Below are positions 42,038 to 49,848 of a stretch of 64,000 nucleotides of DNA, piece after piece. Location of the stretch: positions 1 through 64,000 of the forward strand of contig NZ_VJNA01000001.1 in NCBI RefSeq assembly GCF_007556585.1. Reading direction: 5' to 3'. The notes beneath the pieces were generated by a model. That model saw only the letters and a program-made list of their open reading frames with translations, searched no databases and was not told the DNA's origin. A program made the translations under genes and the position numbers. Position 1 is the stretch's first letter, and the number at the start of each line of letters is the position of its first letter. This DNA comes from Tepidimonas aquatica. GTDB taxonomy: Bacteria; Pseudomonadota; Gammaproteobacteria; Burkholderiales; Burkholderiaceae_C.

Positions 42038-42994
42038 TCAGTCGGGCAGCGCACTGGCCAAGGGGATGGTGCGGCGCGTACGCCACAGCACGGTCACGCG
42101 TGTGCCATCGCGGCGCAGCAGCGCGTGTTGTTCGACCTCCAGGTCGTCCAGGCGCAACTGACCCGTGACGACGAAGTAGCGGCTGCTGACCGTCAACTGG
42201 GTCGGTTGCAGCACCGAGGCCAGTCGCGGCAGCTGGGCGCTGAGGGCTCCCAGTGAGTCAAACGGGCGCTGGTTGCGCACGGTGACCAGGCGTTTGGCCT
42301 CTTCCGGTTCCAGGCCCGCGATGACGGCGCGCAACACCGGCGCGGGGGCCGTGTTGACGTTGACCGGTGTCGGTTCGGGCAGCCACGTCGTCCACGGTTG
42401 CAAAGTGGTCAGACTCGTTGTGCTCAACCCCAGGCTGCGCAGGTCCTCCAGGCGTTGCGGTGGCAGGTTCCGAGCGGGCTGCGTTGCGCTTGGCCTGGCG
42501 GCCAGCAACTGCTGGGCCACGCTGTGCAGCTCCGCGCTGGGGAGTCCAAGCACGGCATACAACCGCTCGAACGCGGCCAGTGGCAGCGGTGCCAGGCGGG
42601 GGGGTTGCACCCCGGTGTCGATGAGGTTGCGCCAGTTCAAACGTGCCTGGGCGTCTTCGATGCGGCCCGACAGCCACGCCGCCTGCGCGGGGTCGTCGTC
42701 GGCCACCGTGGGGTCGGTGCGCAAGAATGTGCCCAAGCGGGTCGGCTGCAGCGGCACGGCCCATGGTTCACCCAGATGATCGATGGTGGATGCGCGCCCG
42801 TCTTCACGCACGATCAGGCGCGCCCAGTCCAGCGCACCGGTCAGCAGCCACGAGGCATGCGCCTGCTGGCGCTCGGCCCGCTCGACGGCCCAGGCACGCC
42901 ACTGCCACGACCACGCCGCGGCCCCGAGGGCAGCCACCACGGCCATCAGCAACAAGGCTACCAGCAGGGCGGCCCCGCGCGCAGCGTGGATCAT
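42038..42994 (-). CDS. gspK: Type II secretion minor pseudopilin GspK
   Basis: This 318-aa minor pseudopilin has a short leader (MIHAARG) and hydrophobic helix AALLVALLLMAVVAALGAAA in which the usual Glu5 is absent, as is normal for GspK. LIDTGVQPPRL, PVNVNTAPAPVLRAVIAGL and a Y-F-V-V-T-G strand identify the family. It caps the pseudopilus tip with GspI and GspJ. It overlaps gspJ by 4 bp. Confidence 0.93.
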   Translation of the reverse strand: MIHAARGAALLVALLLMAVVAALGAAAWSWQWRAWAVERAERQQAHASWLLTGALDWARLIVREDGRASTIDHLGEPWAVPLQPTRLGTFLRTDPTVADDDPAQAAWLSGRIEDAQARLNWRNLIDTGVQPPRLAPLPLAAFERLYAVLGLPSAELHSVAQQLLAARPSATQPARNLPPQRLEDLRSLGLSTTSLTTLQPWTTWLPEPTPVNVNTAPAPVLRAVIAGLEPEEAKRLVTVRNQRPFDSLGALSAQLPRLASVLQPTQLTVSSRYFVVTGQLRLDDLEVEQHALLRRDGTRVTVLWRTRRTIPLASALPD

Positions 42995-43629
42995 GGGGTT
43001 TTCCCCCCGGCGACGCTGGCGGCCAACCAGTCCACTGTCAGCGGGCCGCGCCAGTGGCTGTCGGGCGCGGGCGTCAGTTCAAGCCGCACCGCTTTCGGGG
43101 CGGACGAGGCCGCGGCAGGGTCTCGGGGCGACTCTTTCCAACCGTTGTCACCCCATACGTGCACACGCACCGCAGCGATGGCGACCGTGCGCACGCCCTC
43201 GGCGCGCGCGCGCTGCGGGGCTTGTGCCCACGCGGCTTGCACGGCGGGTAGTGACGTCAGCGGCGGGGACGCCCACCTGGCCCAGCGTCGCCCTTCGTCG
43301 ACAGCGGCCCAGGCTACCACCACCCAGCCAGGCGTCGCATCGTCTGGATCCGGTGGGCGGCGCAGTATACGCACCGTGCCAGCATCGCTCGACCACACCG
43401 CAGGCGCTGCGCCGCCAGCCGCCGGGTCGAAGGTCAGCATATGGTCCAGGTCCGTCTGCCATTGCGCCAACACGCTTTGCCAGCCCAGTTGTTCGCTGCT
43501 GCGGGCTTGCACGGTGTCGCGGGTGTGCAACAGTCCATCGAGCGCGCGCCAGCCCAGGGTGGCCAGCACCGCCAGCACGGCCAGCGCCGTCAGCAGCTCG
43601 ATCAGGGTCAGGCCACGGGCGCAGCGCAT
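42991..43629 (-). CDS. gspJ: Type II secretion minor pseudopilin GspJ
   Basis: This 212-aa minor pseudopilin has the prepilin cleavage site MRCARG|LTLIELLTALAVLAVLA with Glu5, then a periplasmic domain. Its position between gspI and gspK matches canonical T2SS order. A prepilin peptidase, not in this window, must process it. Confidence 0.92.
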   Translation of the reverse strand: MRCARGLTLIELLTALAVLAVLATLGWRALDGLLHTRDTVQARSSEQLGWQSVLAQWQTDLDHMLTFDPAAGGAAPAVWSSDAGTVRILRRPPDPDDATPGWVVVAWAAVDEGRRWARWASPPLTSLPAVQAAWAQAPQRARAEGVRTVAIAAVRVHVWGDNGWKESPRDPAAASSAPKAVRLELTPAPDSHWRGPLTVDWLAASVAGGKTP

Positions 43630-43636
43630 GGCAGGG

Positions 43637-44017
43637 TCAATGCCGTCCGAGCACCGTGGTCAGCGTGGCCAGCGCATAGCCACTGTCCGGCTCGCGCACG
43701 CGCACCTGCACGCGCCGAAAACTCGGGTTGGGGGTGGTGTCGATGTCGACCGTCACCGCCAGCGCATGGCCGCCTTGGGTGCAGGTGGTGGTGGTTTGAC
43801 CCGGGGGCGGGTAGGTGGGCGCCAGGCGCAGCGCCACCTGGGCGTTGTGCGCGCACAGCTGCGCCAGCCACTGCAGCGGCTCGCGCTGCGCCGTGCGCAC
43901 CAGCGCGTCGGCGGCGTGCTGGGCCGCCAGCGCCGCGGTGGCGACGATGGTCAACGCCACCAACACCTCGACCAGCGTGATGCCACCGAGGCGACACTGT
44001 GGGTTGCTACGGCACAT
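43637..44017 (-). CDS. gspI: Type II secretion minor pseudopilin GspI
   Basis: This 126-aa pseudopilin has the cleavage site CRLGG|ITLVEVLVALTIVATAALA and a short globular domain ending VRVREPDSGYALATLTTVLG. It overlaps the gspH 3' end by 11 bp and is followed by gspJ after 7 bp. Confidence 0.92.
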   Translation of the reverse strand: MCRSNPQCRLGGITLVEVLVALTIVATAALAAQHAADALVRTAQREPLQWLAQLCAHNAQVALRLAPTYPPPGQTTTTCTQGGHALAVTVDIDTTPNPSFRRVQVRVREPDSGYALATLTTVLGRH

Positions 44018-44444
44018 CGACGCCGCTCCATCCGTCGAACACCAGCGTGCGCTGGTGCGTGTCCGTTTGCAGCGTCAGCCGCCACGGCGATCCCATCGGT
44101 TCGGGATCGATGACCAACGACGTCAGCGCCGTGGGCTCCAGCCACGCGTGGGTGCCCGCGCGCAGCCAGGGTTGTTGGCGCGGCAGCTCGGGCAGGGCGT
44201 GCTCGGGTAGCCCCGTCCAGCGCACGCCGTTGTCGTCCCACTCCAACGTGGCGGTGATACCGGCTGCGCGGGCGTAGGCCCGCACCGCCTCGATCTGGGC
44301 TTGCAGCTGCGCCGCTTGCCGATCCAGCGCACGGTCGGGGCTCGAGCTCCAAGCTTGCAACACGCCAGCGCTGGCCAAGGCGACGATGGCCAGCACCACC
44401 AGCAGTTCCAGCAGCGTCAAGCCCACCGCCCACGGGCCGCCCAA
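44007..44444 (-). CDS. gspH: Type II secretion minor pseudopilin GspH
   Basis: This pseudopilin (about 145 aa from TTG 44444) has the cleavage site GPWAVG|LTLLELLVVLAIVALA. The start is uncertain. In-frame ATGs at 44534 and 44546 lie inside gspG and would give an unusually long leader of about 40 residues; TTG 44444 gives a 9-residue leader, as expected for a prepilin, just after the gspG stop. The globular part is normal for GspH. Confidence 0.8.
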   Translation of the reverse strand: MGGPWAVGLTLLELLVVLAIVALASAGVLQAWSSSPDRALDRQAAQLQAQIEAVRAYARAAGITATLEWDDNGVRWTGLPEHALPELPRQQPWLRAGTHAWLEPTALTSLVIDPEPMGSPWRLTLQTDTHQRTLVFDGWSGVDVP

Positions 44445-44460
44445 GCGTGGGTGGCTCGGC

Positions 44461-44913
44461 TCACTGCCAGCTGCCAATGTCAGCGTCGAGGCCGTCACCG
44501 CCGGGCTGGCCGTCGGCGCCGAGTGAGAAGACATCCACTTCGCCATACACGCCGGGGTTCAGGTATTGGTACGGGCGGTCCCACGGGTCGTTGGGCAGTT
44601 TGTCGAGGTAGGGACGCCAGTTGGGGGCGGGAGGGCCGCTGGTGGGCCGCTGCACCAGCGCTTGCAGCCCCTGCTCTTGCGACGGGTAGCGCTGGTTGTC
44701 CAGACGGTACAGCTTGAGCGCCTGCATCAGGTTGCCGACGTCGGCACGGGCTGCGGTGACCCGGGACTCGTCGGCCCGACCGATGACATTGGGCACGATC
44801 AGCGCGGCCAGCACGCCGATGATGACCAGGATGACGAGCAACTCGACCAGGGTGAAACCGCCGGTGACTCGGCGGCTGCGGGTGACGGTGGACCAACGTG
44901 TGACAGCGGACAT
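44461..44913 (-). CDS. gspG: Type II secretion major pseudopilin GspG
   Basis: This 150-aa major pseudopilin has the cleavage site RVTGG|FTLVELLVILVIIGVLAALIVP and the family signatures RLDNQRYPSQEQGLQAL, YLDKLPNDPWDRPYQYLNPG and the calcium-site region near the C-terminus (SLGADGQPGGDGLDADIG). It heads the minus-strand T2SS operon and is divergent from gspC, with 23 bp between start codons. Confidence 0.97.
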   Translation of the reverse strand: MSAVTRWSTVTRSRRVTGGFTLVELLVILVIIGVLAALIVPNVIGRADESRVTAARADVGNLMQALKLYRLDNQRYPSQEQGLQALVQRPTSGPPAPNWRPYLDKLPNDPWDRPYQYLNPGVYGEVDVFSLGADGQPGGDGLDADIGSWQ

Positions 44914-44920
44914 GGGCGCG

Positions 44921-44928
44921 ATGATAAT
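44921..44928. promoter_or_regulatory. Overlapping -10 elements for divergent gspG and gspC
   Basis: GATAAT (plus, 44923-44928) ends 8 bases before the gspC ATG, and TATCAT (minus, 44921-44926) ends 7 bases before the gspG ATG. The two hexamers overlap, so both mRNAs may be leaderless and compete for polymerase. Confidence 0.45.
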
Positions 44929-44936
44929 GCAGGGCC

Positions 44937-45449
44937 ATGCGTCGACATGCTCCGTCCACTCCGTTCCAACGCCCTACGTCAGGAGGGGTGTGGCCATGGC
45001 TGGGCACGCTGCTGGCCTGGGCCGTGGCGGGTTGGTGGGCGGCTGCCCTAGGGTGGCGCGTGTGGGGGCAAGTGCAGCCCGTGCTGGACGGGCCGCAGGG
45101 GTTGGTGCCGGTGGCGGCCGTGACCGAGGTGGACGCCATGCGCATGGCCAGCGCGCTGGGGTCGGGGCGCGTCGCCACCGGCGGCGATGCGCCCGCGCCG
45201 ACCGCACCAACACCTGTTGCCAGCGCGGGCACCTGGCGTGTGCTGGGGGTGGTGGCGGATACCCGCGGCCGCGGCGCGGCGTTGTTGGCGCGTGATGGCG
45301 ACCCGCCACGTGCTTACCGCGTGGGCGCGGCGCTGCCCGGTGGCGGGCGGGTTGAGCGCGTCGAGCGCGATGCCGTTTGGTTGGCCAGCGGCGATGGCAC
45401 ACCTGCGGTGCGCCTTGCGGTGCCACCTCGCACGCCGTCGCCACGTTAA
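44937..45449 (+). CDS. gspC: Type II secretion protein GspC
   Basis: This 170-aa protein has a cytoplasmic N-terminus, a membrane helix (about residues 20-40) and a periplasmic homology-region domain (WRVLGVVADTRGRGAALLARDGDPPRAYRVG) typical of GspC, which links the inner platform to the secretin. It is separated from the rest of the T2SS and divergently transcribed. There is no PDZ domain, as in the short GspC forms. Its TAA stop lies inside the left end of the 151-bp inverted-repeat element. Confidence 0.85.
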   Translation: MRRHAPSTPFQRPTSGGVWPWLGTLLAWAVAGWWAAALGWRVWGQVQPVLDGPQGLVPVAAVTEVDAMRMASALGSGRVATGGDAPAPTAPTPVASAGTWRVLGVVADTRGRGAALLARDGDPPRAYRVGAALPGGGRVERVERDAVWLASGDGTPAVRLAVPPRTPSPR

Positions 45450-45596
45450 CAGGCCGTTGAACAACGTCGCGAGGATGGCCAGATGCAAGGCGCACGGAGC
45501 ACAGCGACCGAAGCCTATCAAACAGATAGGCGAGGGAGCGAGCATCGCGCAACGCCGCAGATGGCCTACCGCTGCAGTTTTTCAACCGCCTGTTAA
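45446..45596. repeat. 151-bp MITE-like element with 20-bp inverted repeats and TTAA ends
   Basis: The left end TTAACAGGCCGTTGAACAAC (45446-45465) and the reverse complement of the right end (45577-45596) match at 18 of 20 bases; both ends start with TTAA. The interior is itself a loose palindrome around a perfect 7-bp hairpin (GCCTATC/GATAGGC, 45513-45531). It has no coding capacity. The outer TTAAs provide the TAA stops of gspC (45447-45449) and of ilvA (45593-45595), so both reading frames end inside it. Confidence 0.8.
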
Positions 45597-47170
45597 GCAG
45601 AGCCGCGCAAAAACAACCGGTACACCGGGTTGTCGGTTTCCTCGACGTAGGGGTAGCCCAGCTCGCGCAGGAATCGCTCGAACGCTTTGCCGTCCTTGGG
45701 CGGCACCTGCAGGCCGACCAGGATGCGGCCGTAGTCGGCGCCTTGGTTGCGGTAGTGGAACAGGCTGATGTTCCAGCTCGGGCGCATCAGGGTGAGGAAC
45801 TTCAGCAGCGCGCCGGGGCGCTCCGGGAAGATGAAGCGCAGCAGCCGCTCGTCCTGCGCCAGCGGCGAGTGGCCGCCGACCATGTGGCGGATGTGCTCCT
45901 GCGCCAAGTCGTCGTGGGTGAGGTCCAGCGTGGCAAAGCCCTGTTTTTCGAACGCGGCGGCGATCTTGACGCTTTCGCCGCGGCCGTGCGTGGTCAAGCC
46001 CACGAAGACGTGCGCCACGCGCGTGTCGTGGATGCGGTAGTTGAACTCGGTGACGTTGCGCGGGCCGCCGGGCAGCGTGCCGATGGTCTGCAAAAAGCGC
46101 AGAAAGCTGCCGCGCTCCTCGGGGATGGTGACGGCGAACAGCGCCTCGCGCTCCTCGCCCACCTCGGCGCGTTCGGCCACGAAGCGCAGCCGGTCGAAGT
46201 TCATGTTGGCGCCGCACAGGATGGCGGCGTAGGTTTCGCCCTTGGTTTTGCGCTCAGCGACGTATTTTTTGATCGCGGCCACGGCCATCGCGCCGGCGGG
46301 CTCGACGATGCTGCGGGTGTCGACGAACACGTCTTTGATGGCGGCACAGACCTCGTCGGTGTCGACGGTGACGTAGCCATCCACCAGCTCGCGCGCGATG
46401 CGGAAGGTTTCCTCGCCGACCAGTTTGACCGCGGTGCCGTCCGAAAACAGCCCGACGTCGGCCAACTGTACGCGCTGGCCCGCCTGCACCGAGCGCAGCA
46501 TGGCGTCGGAGTCGTCCATTTGCACCCCGATGACGCGGATGTCGGGCCGTACCGCCTTGAGGTAGTTGGCCACGCCGGCGATGAGCCCGCCGCCGCCGAT
46601 GGCGACGAACACGGCATCCAGCCGGTTGGAGCCCAGCCCCTGCAGCTGGCGCAGCATCTCCATCGCGATGGTGCCCTGGCCGGCGATGACGTCGGGGTCG
46701 TCGAAGGGGTGCACAAAGGTGAGACCCTCGCGGCGCGCCAGCTCCGCGGCGTGCTGCGCGGCATCGGAATAACTGTCGCCGTGCAGCACCACCTCGCCCC
46801 CGAGCGCCCTTACGGCGTCGATCTTGACCTGCGGCGTGGTGGTGGGCATGACGATGACGGCGCGCGCGCCGAGCTTGTGCGCGCCCAGCGCCACGCCCTG
46901 CGCGTGGTTGCCGGCCGAGGCACAGATGACCCCGCGCTGCAGTTGTTCGGGCGACAAGTGGGCCAGTTTGTTGTACGCCCCGCGCAGCTTGAAGCTGAAC
47001 ACGGGCTGCTGGTCTTCGCGCTTGAGCAGGATTTTGTTGTGCAGCCGGCGGCTGAGGTTGCGCGCCGGCTCCAGCGGCGTTTCGCGCGCCACGTCGTACA
47101 CGCGCGCGGTGAGGATTTTTTTCAGGTAGTCCTGTGGGGTCAGGGCGGTGCGGGGGGTGTCGGCCATCAT
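45593..47170 (-). CDS. ilvA: Threonine ammonia-lyase, biosynthetic
   Basis: This 525-aa PLP enzyme deaminates threonine to 2-oxobutyrate, the first step of isoleucine synthesis. The PLP lysine is in FSFKLRGAYNKL, the phosphate loop is GGGGLIAGVANYLKA, and two ACT-like regulatory domains fill the C-terminus (about residues 345-520), which bind isoleucine. Start ATG 47170 or 47167: a short upstream reading frame stops exactly over these codons. The stop is donated by the 151-bp element, so the last few residues may differ from relatives. Confidence 0.95.
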   Translation of the reverse strand: MMADTPRTALTPQDYLKKILTARVYDVARETPLEPARNLSRRLHNKILLKREDQQPVFSFKLRGAYNKLAHLSPEQLQRGVICASAGNHAQGVALGAHKLGARAVIVMPTTTPQVKIDAVRALGGEVVLHGDSYSDAAQHAAELARREGLTFVHPFDDPDVIAGQGTIAMEMLRQLQGLGSNRLDAVFVAIGGGGLIAGVANYLKAVRPDIRVIGVQMDDSDAMLRSVQAGQRVQLADVGLFSDGTAVKLVGEETFRIARELVDGYVTVDTDEVCAAIKDVFVDTRSIVEPAGAMAVAAIKKYVAERKTKGETYAAILCGANMNFDRLRFVAERAEVGEEREALFAVTIPEERGSFLRFLQTIGTLPGGPRNVTEFNYRIHDTRVAHVFVGLTTHGRGESVKIAAAFEKQGFATLDLTHDDLAQEHIRHMVGGHSPLAQDERLLRFIFPERPGALLKFLTLMRPSWNISLFHYRNQGADYGRILVGLQVPPKDGKAFERFLRELGYPYVEETDNPVYRLFLRGSA

Positions 47171-47256
47171 CGTATGATACGCGGCGCCTCGGGCTTGGCC
47201 GCGGCGGGCCGGGCTCGGCAAAAAAAGACCCGAACGCCGTCAGACGTCCGGGTCAT
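47167..47256 (-). CDS. Possible 29-aa leader peptide upstream of ilvA
   Basis: ATG 47256 opens a short frame that spans the terminator hairpin and stops at TGA 47169-47167, overlapping the tandem ATGATG start of ilvA. It has Thr at codons 2 and 4 and an Ile-Ile pair (ATC ATA) just before the end. GGGTGG is a weak ribosome site. It is a candidate only. Confidence 0.35.
   Translation of the reverse strand: MTRTSDGVRVFFCRARPAAAKPEAPRIIR
47220..47254 (-). terminator. Intrinsic terminator or attenuator between the ilvA promoter and ilvA
   Basis: On the minus strand GACCCGGACG pairs with CGTTCGGGTC (10 bp, one G-U) around an 8-nt loop and is followed by seven Ts. On the plus strand the same pair would be an A-C mismatch with no T-run, so it acts on minus-strand RNA. 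It lies about 50 nt before the ilvA start. Confidence 0.75.
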
Positions 47257-47293
47257 GAACCACCCATAGAGGGCAGAGGAGACAACGGTTCGT

Positions 47294-47321
47294 ATTATAC
47301 ACGGCTTATATTGCGCTGCAA
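47294..47321 (-). promoter_or_regulatory. Sigma-70 promoter upstream of ilvA
   Basis: On the minus strand: TTGCAG (47316-47321), 16-nt spacer, TATAAT (47294-47299). Transcription would start near 47287 and run into the terminator at 47254-47220. Confidence 0.7.
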
Positions 47322-47358
47322 CATCCCCGCGTGTGGCGGGGTGCAGGAGGTGGACACG

Positions 47359-47847
47359 ATGGAATGCACGGTGGCGTGGAGCGGCCCGCTGGGGCTGGGC
47401 TCGGGCATGGGGTTTGTGGCGCGCACGGGCAGCGGCCACGTGGTGGCGATGGACGGCGCGCCCGCCGCCGCGCGGCCCGAGCTGGGCGGGGCCAACCTGG
47501 CACCGCGCCCGATGGAGCTGCTGCTGGCGGGCACCGGCGGCTGCACGGCCTACGATGTGGTGCTGATCCTGCGCCGCGGACGCCACGACGTGCGCGGCTG
47601 CCAGGTGCAGCTCAAGGCGGTGCGCGCGGACACCGACCCCAAGGTGTTCACCCAGATCCACATGCACTTCGTGGTGCAGGGGCGGGGGGTGCCGGTGCAG
47701 GCGGTGCAGCGCGCCATCGAGCTCAGCCACGACAAGTACTGCTCGGCCAGCGTGATGCTGGGCAAAACGGCGCAGATCACAACGAGCTTTGAGGTCGTCG
47801 AGGTGGACGGGCCGCCGCCCGCCTCGGCGGACCCAGCGGCGGCTTGA
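47359..47847 (+). CDS. OsmC-family protein
   Basis: This 162-aa protein has the OsmC/Ohr fold with the family's two Cys, in GTGGCTAYDVVLIL and KYCSASVML, which act in peroxide reduction. RPMELLLAG is the conserved helix start. It belongs to the YhfA-like OsmC branch. CAGGAGG nine bases upstream supports ATG 47359. It stands between two minus-strand genes, alone on the plus strand. Confidence 0.88.
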   Translation: MECTVAWSGPLGLGSGMGFVARTGSGHVVAMDGAPAAARPELGGANLAPRPMELLLAGTGGCTAYDVVLILRRGRHDVRGCQVQLKAVRADTDPKVFTQIHMHFVVQGRGVPVQAVQRAIELSHDKYCSASVMLGKTAQITTSFEVVEVDGPPPASADPAAA

Positions 47848-47913
47848 CCGCTGTCCGCGGCCGCCAGGCCGCGGCCCGGCGCCGGGTGAGCGTGGGCGCG
47901 GTTCGCGGCGGGG

Positions 47914-48582
47914 TCAGATCCGGTACGCCACCGTCGTCATGACCTTGGCCGCGGCGCGCATGGCCCACTTGACCGGGGTGGGCAGCTCCACGCCGCCGGC
48001 GTGCAGCGCGTCGCGCGCGTGGCGGATTTCGTCGTCTTTCATCTGCCGCACGATGGCGCGCGAGGCATGGTCGTGCGCGGGCAGGCGGTCCAGGTGGCCG
48101 TCCAGGTGCGCTTCGACCTGGCGCTCGGTTTCGACGACGAAGCCCAGGCTGACCCCGCGGCCGGCCAGGCCGGCAGCCACGCCGATGGCAAACGCGCCGG
48201 CGTACCACAGCGGGCACAGCAGCGAGCGGCGGTCGCCCAGCTCGTCGAGCCGTTGCTGGCACCACGCCAGGTGGTCGGTTTCGTCTTGCGCGGCGGCTTC
48301 CAGGTGGCGCGTGGTGCGCTCCTGGTCCGCCGCCGCTGCGCCGGGCGCGATGCGCGCGGCGTAGGCCTGGCCGGTGTACAGCGCCTGGGCGCAGATTTCG
48401 CCGACGTGATTGACGCGCATCAGCGCGCCGCTCAAGCGCTGCTCGGCGTCGCTGAGCGCCGCCGGGTGGGCGGCGAGTTCGGCCGGCGGCTGCGGGGTGG
48501 GGCGCGCCGCGCGGTGCGGCGCCAGCAGCGTGCGCAGCGCGTTGTCGGCGGCGATCAGGGTGGCATCGACGAAGCTGTTCAT
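47914..48582 (-). CDS. coq7: Demethoxyubiquinone hydroxylase Coq7
   Basis: This 222-aa di-iron enzyme does the last hydroxylation in ubiquinone synthesis. Ligands lie in two repeats: [18 protein letters not shown] with ExxH-type spacing and [16 protein letters not shown], then [15 protein letters not shown] and [13 protein letters not shown] 48582 (MNSFVDATL) is taken as the start; ATG 48594 would add four residues. Confidence 0.95.
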   Translation of the reverse strand: MNSFVDATLIAADNALRTLLAPHRAARPTPQPPAELAAHPAALSDAEQRLSGALMRVNHVGEICAQALYTGQAYAARIAPGAAAADQERTTRHLEAAAQDETDHLAWCQQRLDELGDRRSLLCPLWYAGAFAIGVAAGLAGRGVSLGFVVETERQVEAHLDGHLDRLPAHDHASRAIVRQMKDDEIRHARDALHAGGVELPTPVKWAMRAAAKVMTTVAYRI

Positions 48583-48607
48583 GATGGCGGCCATCGTAGC
48601 GCGGCGC

Positions 48608-49324
48608 TCACGGTGCGGGCTTGATCTCGGTCACGAAGTACCCGCCGCCGGCTTGCTCGGCCCGAAAGCGCACCCGCTGGCCCACTTGCAGGCCTTGCAG
48701 CAGCGCGCGCTCGCGCACCTGGAACACCATCGTCATCGGGGGCATGTCCAGGTCGGGGATGTGGCCGTGGCGCAGCGTGATTTTACCCGTGGCGGGGTCG
48801 ATGCGGCGTACCTCGCCTTCGGCCCAGCGGTCGGCGGTGGCCGCCGGGGCGGCCGACTGCGTCTGGTGGTAGCTGGCATACACCCGGGTGGAGCCGTCGC
48901 GCTGCACGAGCAGCACGTCGTAGGGGTCGCGGCGGTTGCCGTACTCGGGGCCGTCCATGCCGGGGCTGCCCACCGGCATGCGCGGCACCGACAGGCCCAG
49001 CGCCGCAGGCCGCTCGCGCAGCAGGCGCTGGATGTCCCCCGCAGGCACATGGCCCTCGACCACATAACCACCCACCCGGGCCGTGTGGCAGGAGCCGAGC
49101 GCCTGCGGCATGCCCAGCCGCTGGCGCATGCCGGCGTTACCGCTGTCAAAGGCCTGGACTCGAAAACCGTTGGCCTCCAGGTGGCGAATCCAGTCGTTGC
49201 AGCAGCCGCATTGGGGGTCTTTCCACACCTCCACCAGGGGGGCGGCGGGTTGGGCCATGCCCAGCCCCGTGCCCGAGGCGGCCAGCCATACTGCGCCCCA
49301 GCGTATCCAGTCGCGTCGTTTCAT
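48608..49324 (-). CDS. DUF411 metal-binding protein fused to a CusF copper-binding domain
   Basis: This 238-aa secreted protein has a signal peptide (cleavage near residue 24), a DUF411 domain (about 28-150) with a C-G-C-C cluster at residues 39-42, a linker, and a CusF-like OB-fold domain (from about 182) with the copper ligands in H-G[14 protein letters not shown]. Both domains bind copper in the periplasm; they are more often separate genes. It ends the copper operon and overlaps the cupredoxin gene by 4 bp. Confidence 0.87.
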   Translation of the reverse strand: MKRRDWIRWGAVWLAASGTGLGMAQPAAPLVEVWKDPQCGCCNDWIRHLEANGFRVQAFDSGNAGMRQRLGMPQALGSCHTARVGGYVVEGHVPAGDIQRLLRERPAALGLSVPRMPVGSPGMDGPEYGNRRDPYDVLLVQRDGSTRVYASYHQTQSAAPAATADRWAEGEVRRIDPATGKITLRHGHIPDLDMPPMTMVFQVRERALLQGLQVGQRVRFRAEQAGGGYFVTEIKPAP

Positions 49325-49848
49325 GGTGTCTTCTCCTGTGCAGCGGGCTCGACCCGGATGCGGCCGACCATGCCCGCTTCGAAGTGGCCGGCGATCAGGC
49401 ACGCAAACGCGAAGTCGCCGGGGCGGTTGAAGTGCCAGACGATATCGCCGCGCCGCCCGGGCGGGACATGGGCCATGTGCGGTTCGTCGTGCTCCATGCC
49501 GGGGTGTTTTTTCATGAGCTCTGCGTGGGCGGCGAGTTCCTCGGGCGTGCCGATCACGATCTCGTGCATCACCCGCCCGCGGTTGACGGCGCGCAGGCGC
49601 AGTGTCTCGCCTTCGCGCACGGCCAGGCGGTCGGGTTGAAAGCGCATGTCGTCGCCCATGCGGATTTCGATGGTGCGGGTCACGCGCGCGGGGTCACCCG
49701 CGATGCCCCAGGGCTTTTGCTCCGGGGGCAGCGCGGCGGCGCGGGGATGCGAGGCGTGGCTCTGTGGTCCATGGGCGGTGGCCAGCAGGGGCAGGGCCGA
49801 CAGGCCGGCCAGCAGCGCACGGCGCAGGGGGTCAGTGGGGGTGGCCAT
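49321..49848 (-). CDS. Cupredoxin-domain copper protein
   Basis: This 175-aa periplasmic protein has an N-terminal signal (LLAGLSALPLLATAHG) and a plastocyanin-like domain (about residues 55-170). The likely type I copper ligands are a His in NRGRVMHEIVIGT, Cys and His in FAFACLIAGHFEAGM, and a Met. A His/Met-rich loop (MKKHPGMEHDEPHMAH) may bind more copper. ATG 49848 lies inside the 3' end of the oxidase gene (17-bp overlap). Confidence 0.88.
   Translation of the reverse strand: MATPTDPLRRALLAGLSALPLLATAHGPQSHASHPRAAALPPEQKPWGIAGDPARVTRTIEIRMGDDMRFQPDRLAVREGETLRLRAVNRGRVMHEIVIGTPEELAAHAELMKKHPGMEHDEPHMAHVPPGRRGDIVWHFNRPGDFAFACLIAGHFEAGMVGRIRVEPAAQEKTP

Noticed and set aside
47220-47254. 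A plus-strand terminator for this hairpin
   Set aside because: On the plus strand the stem has an A-C mismatch and no T-run; the signal works only for minus-strand RNA.
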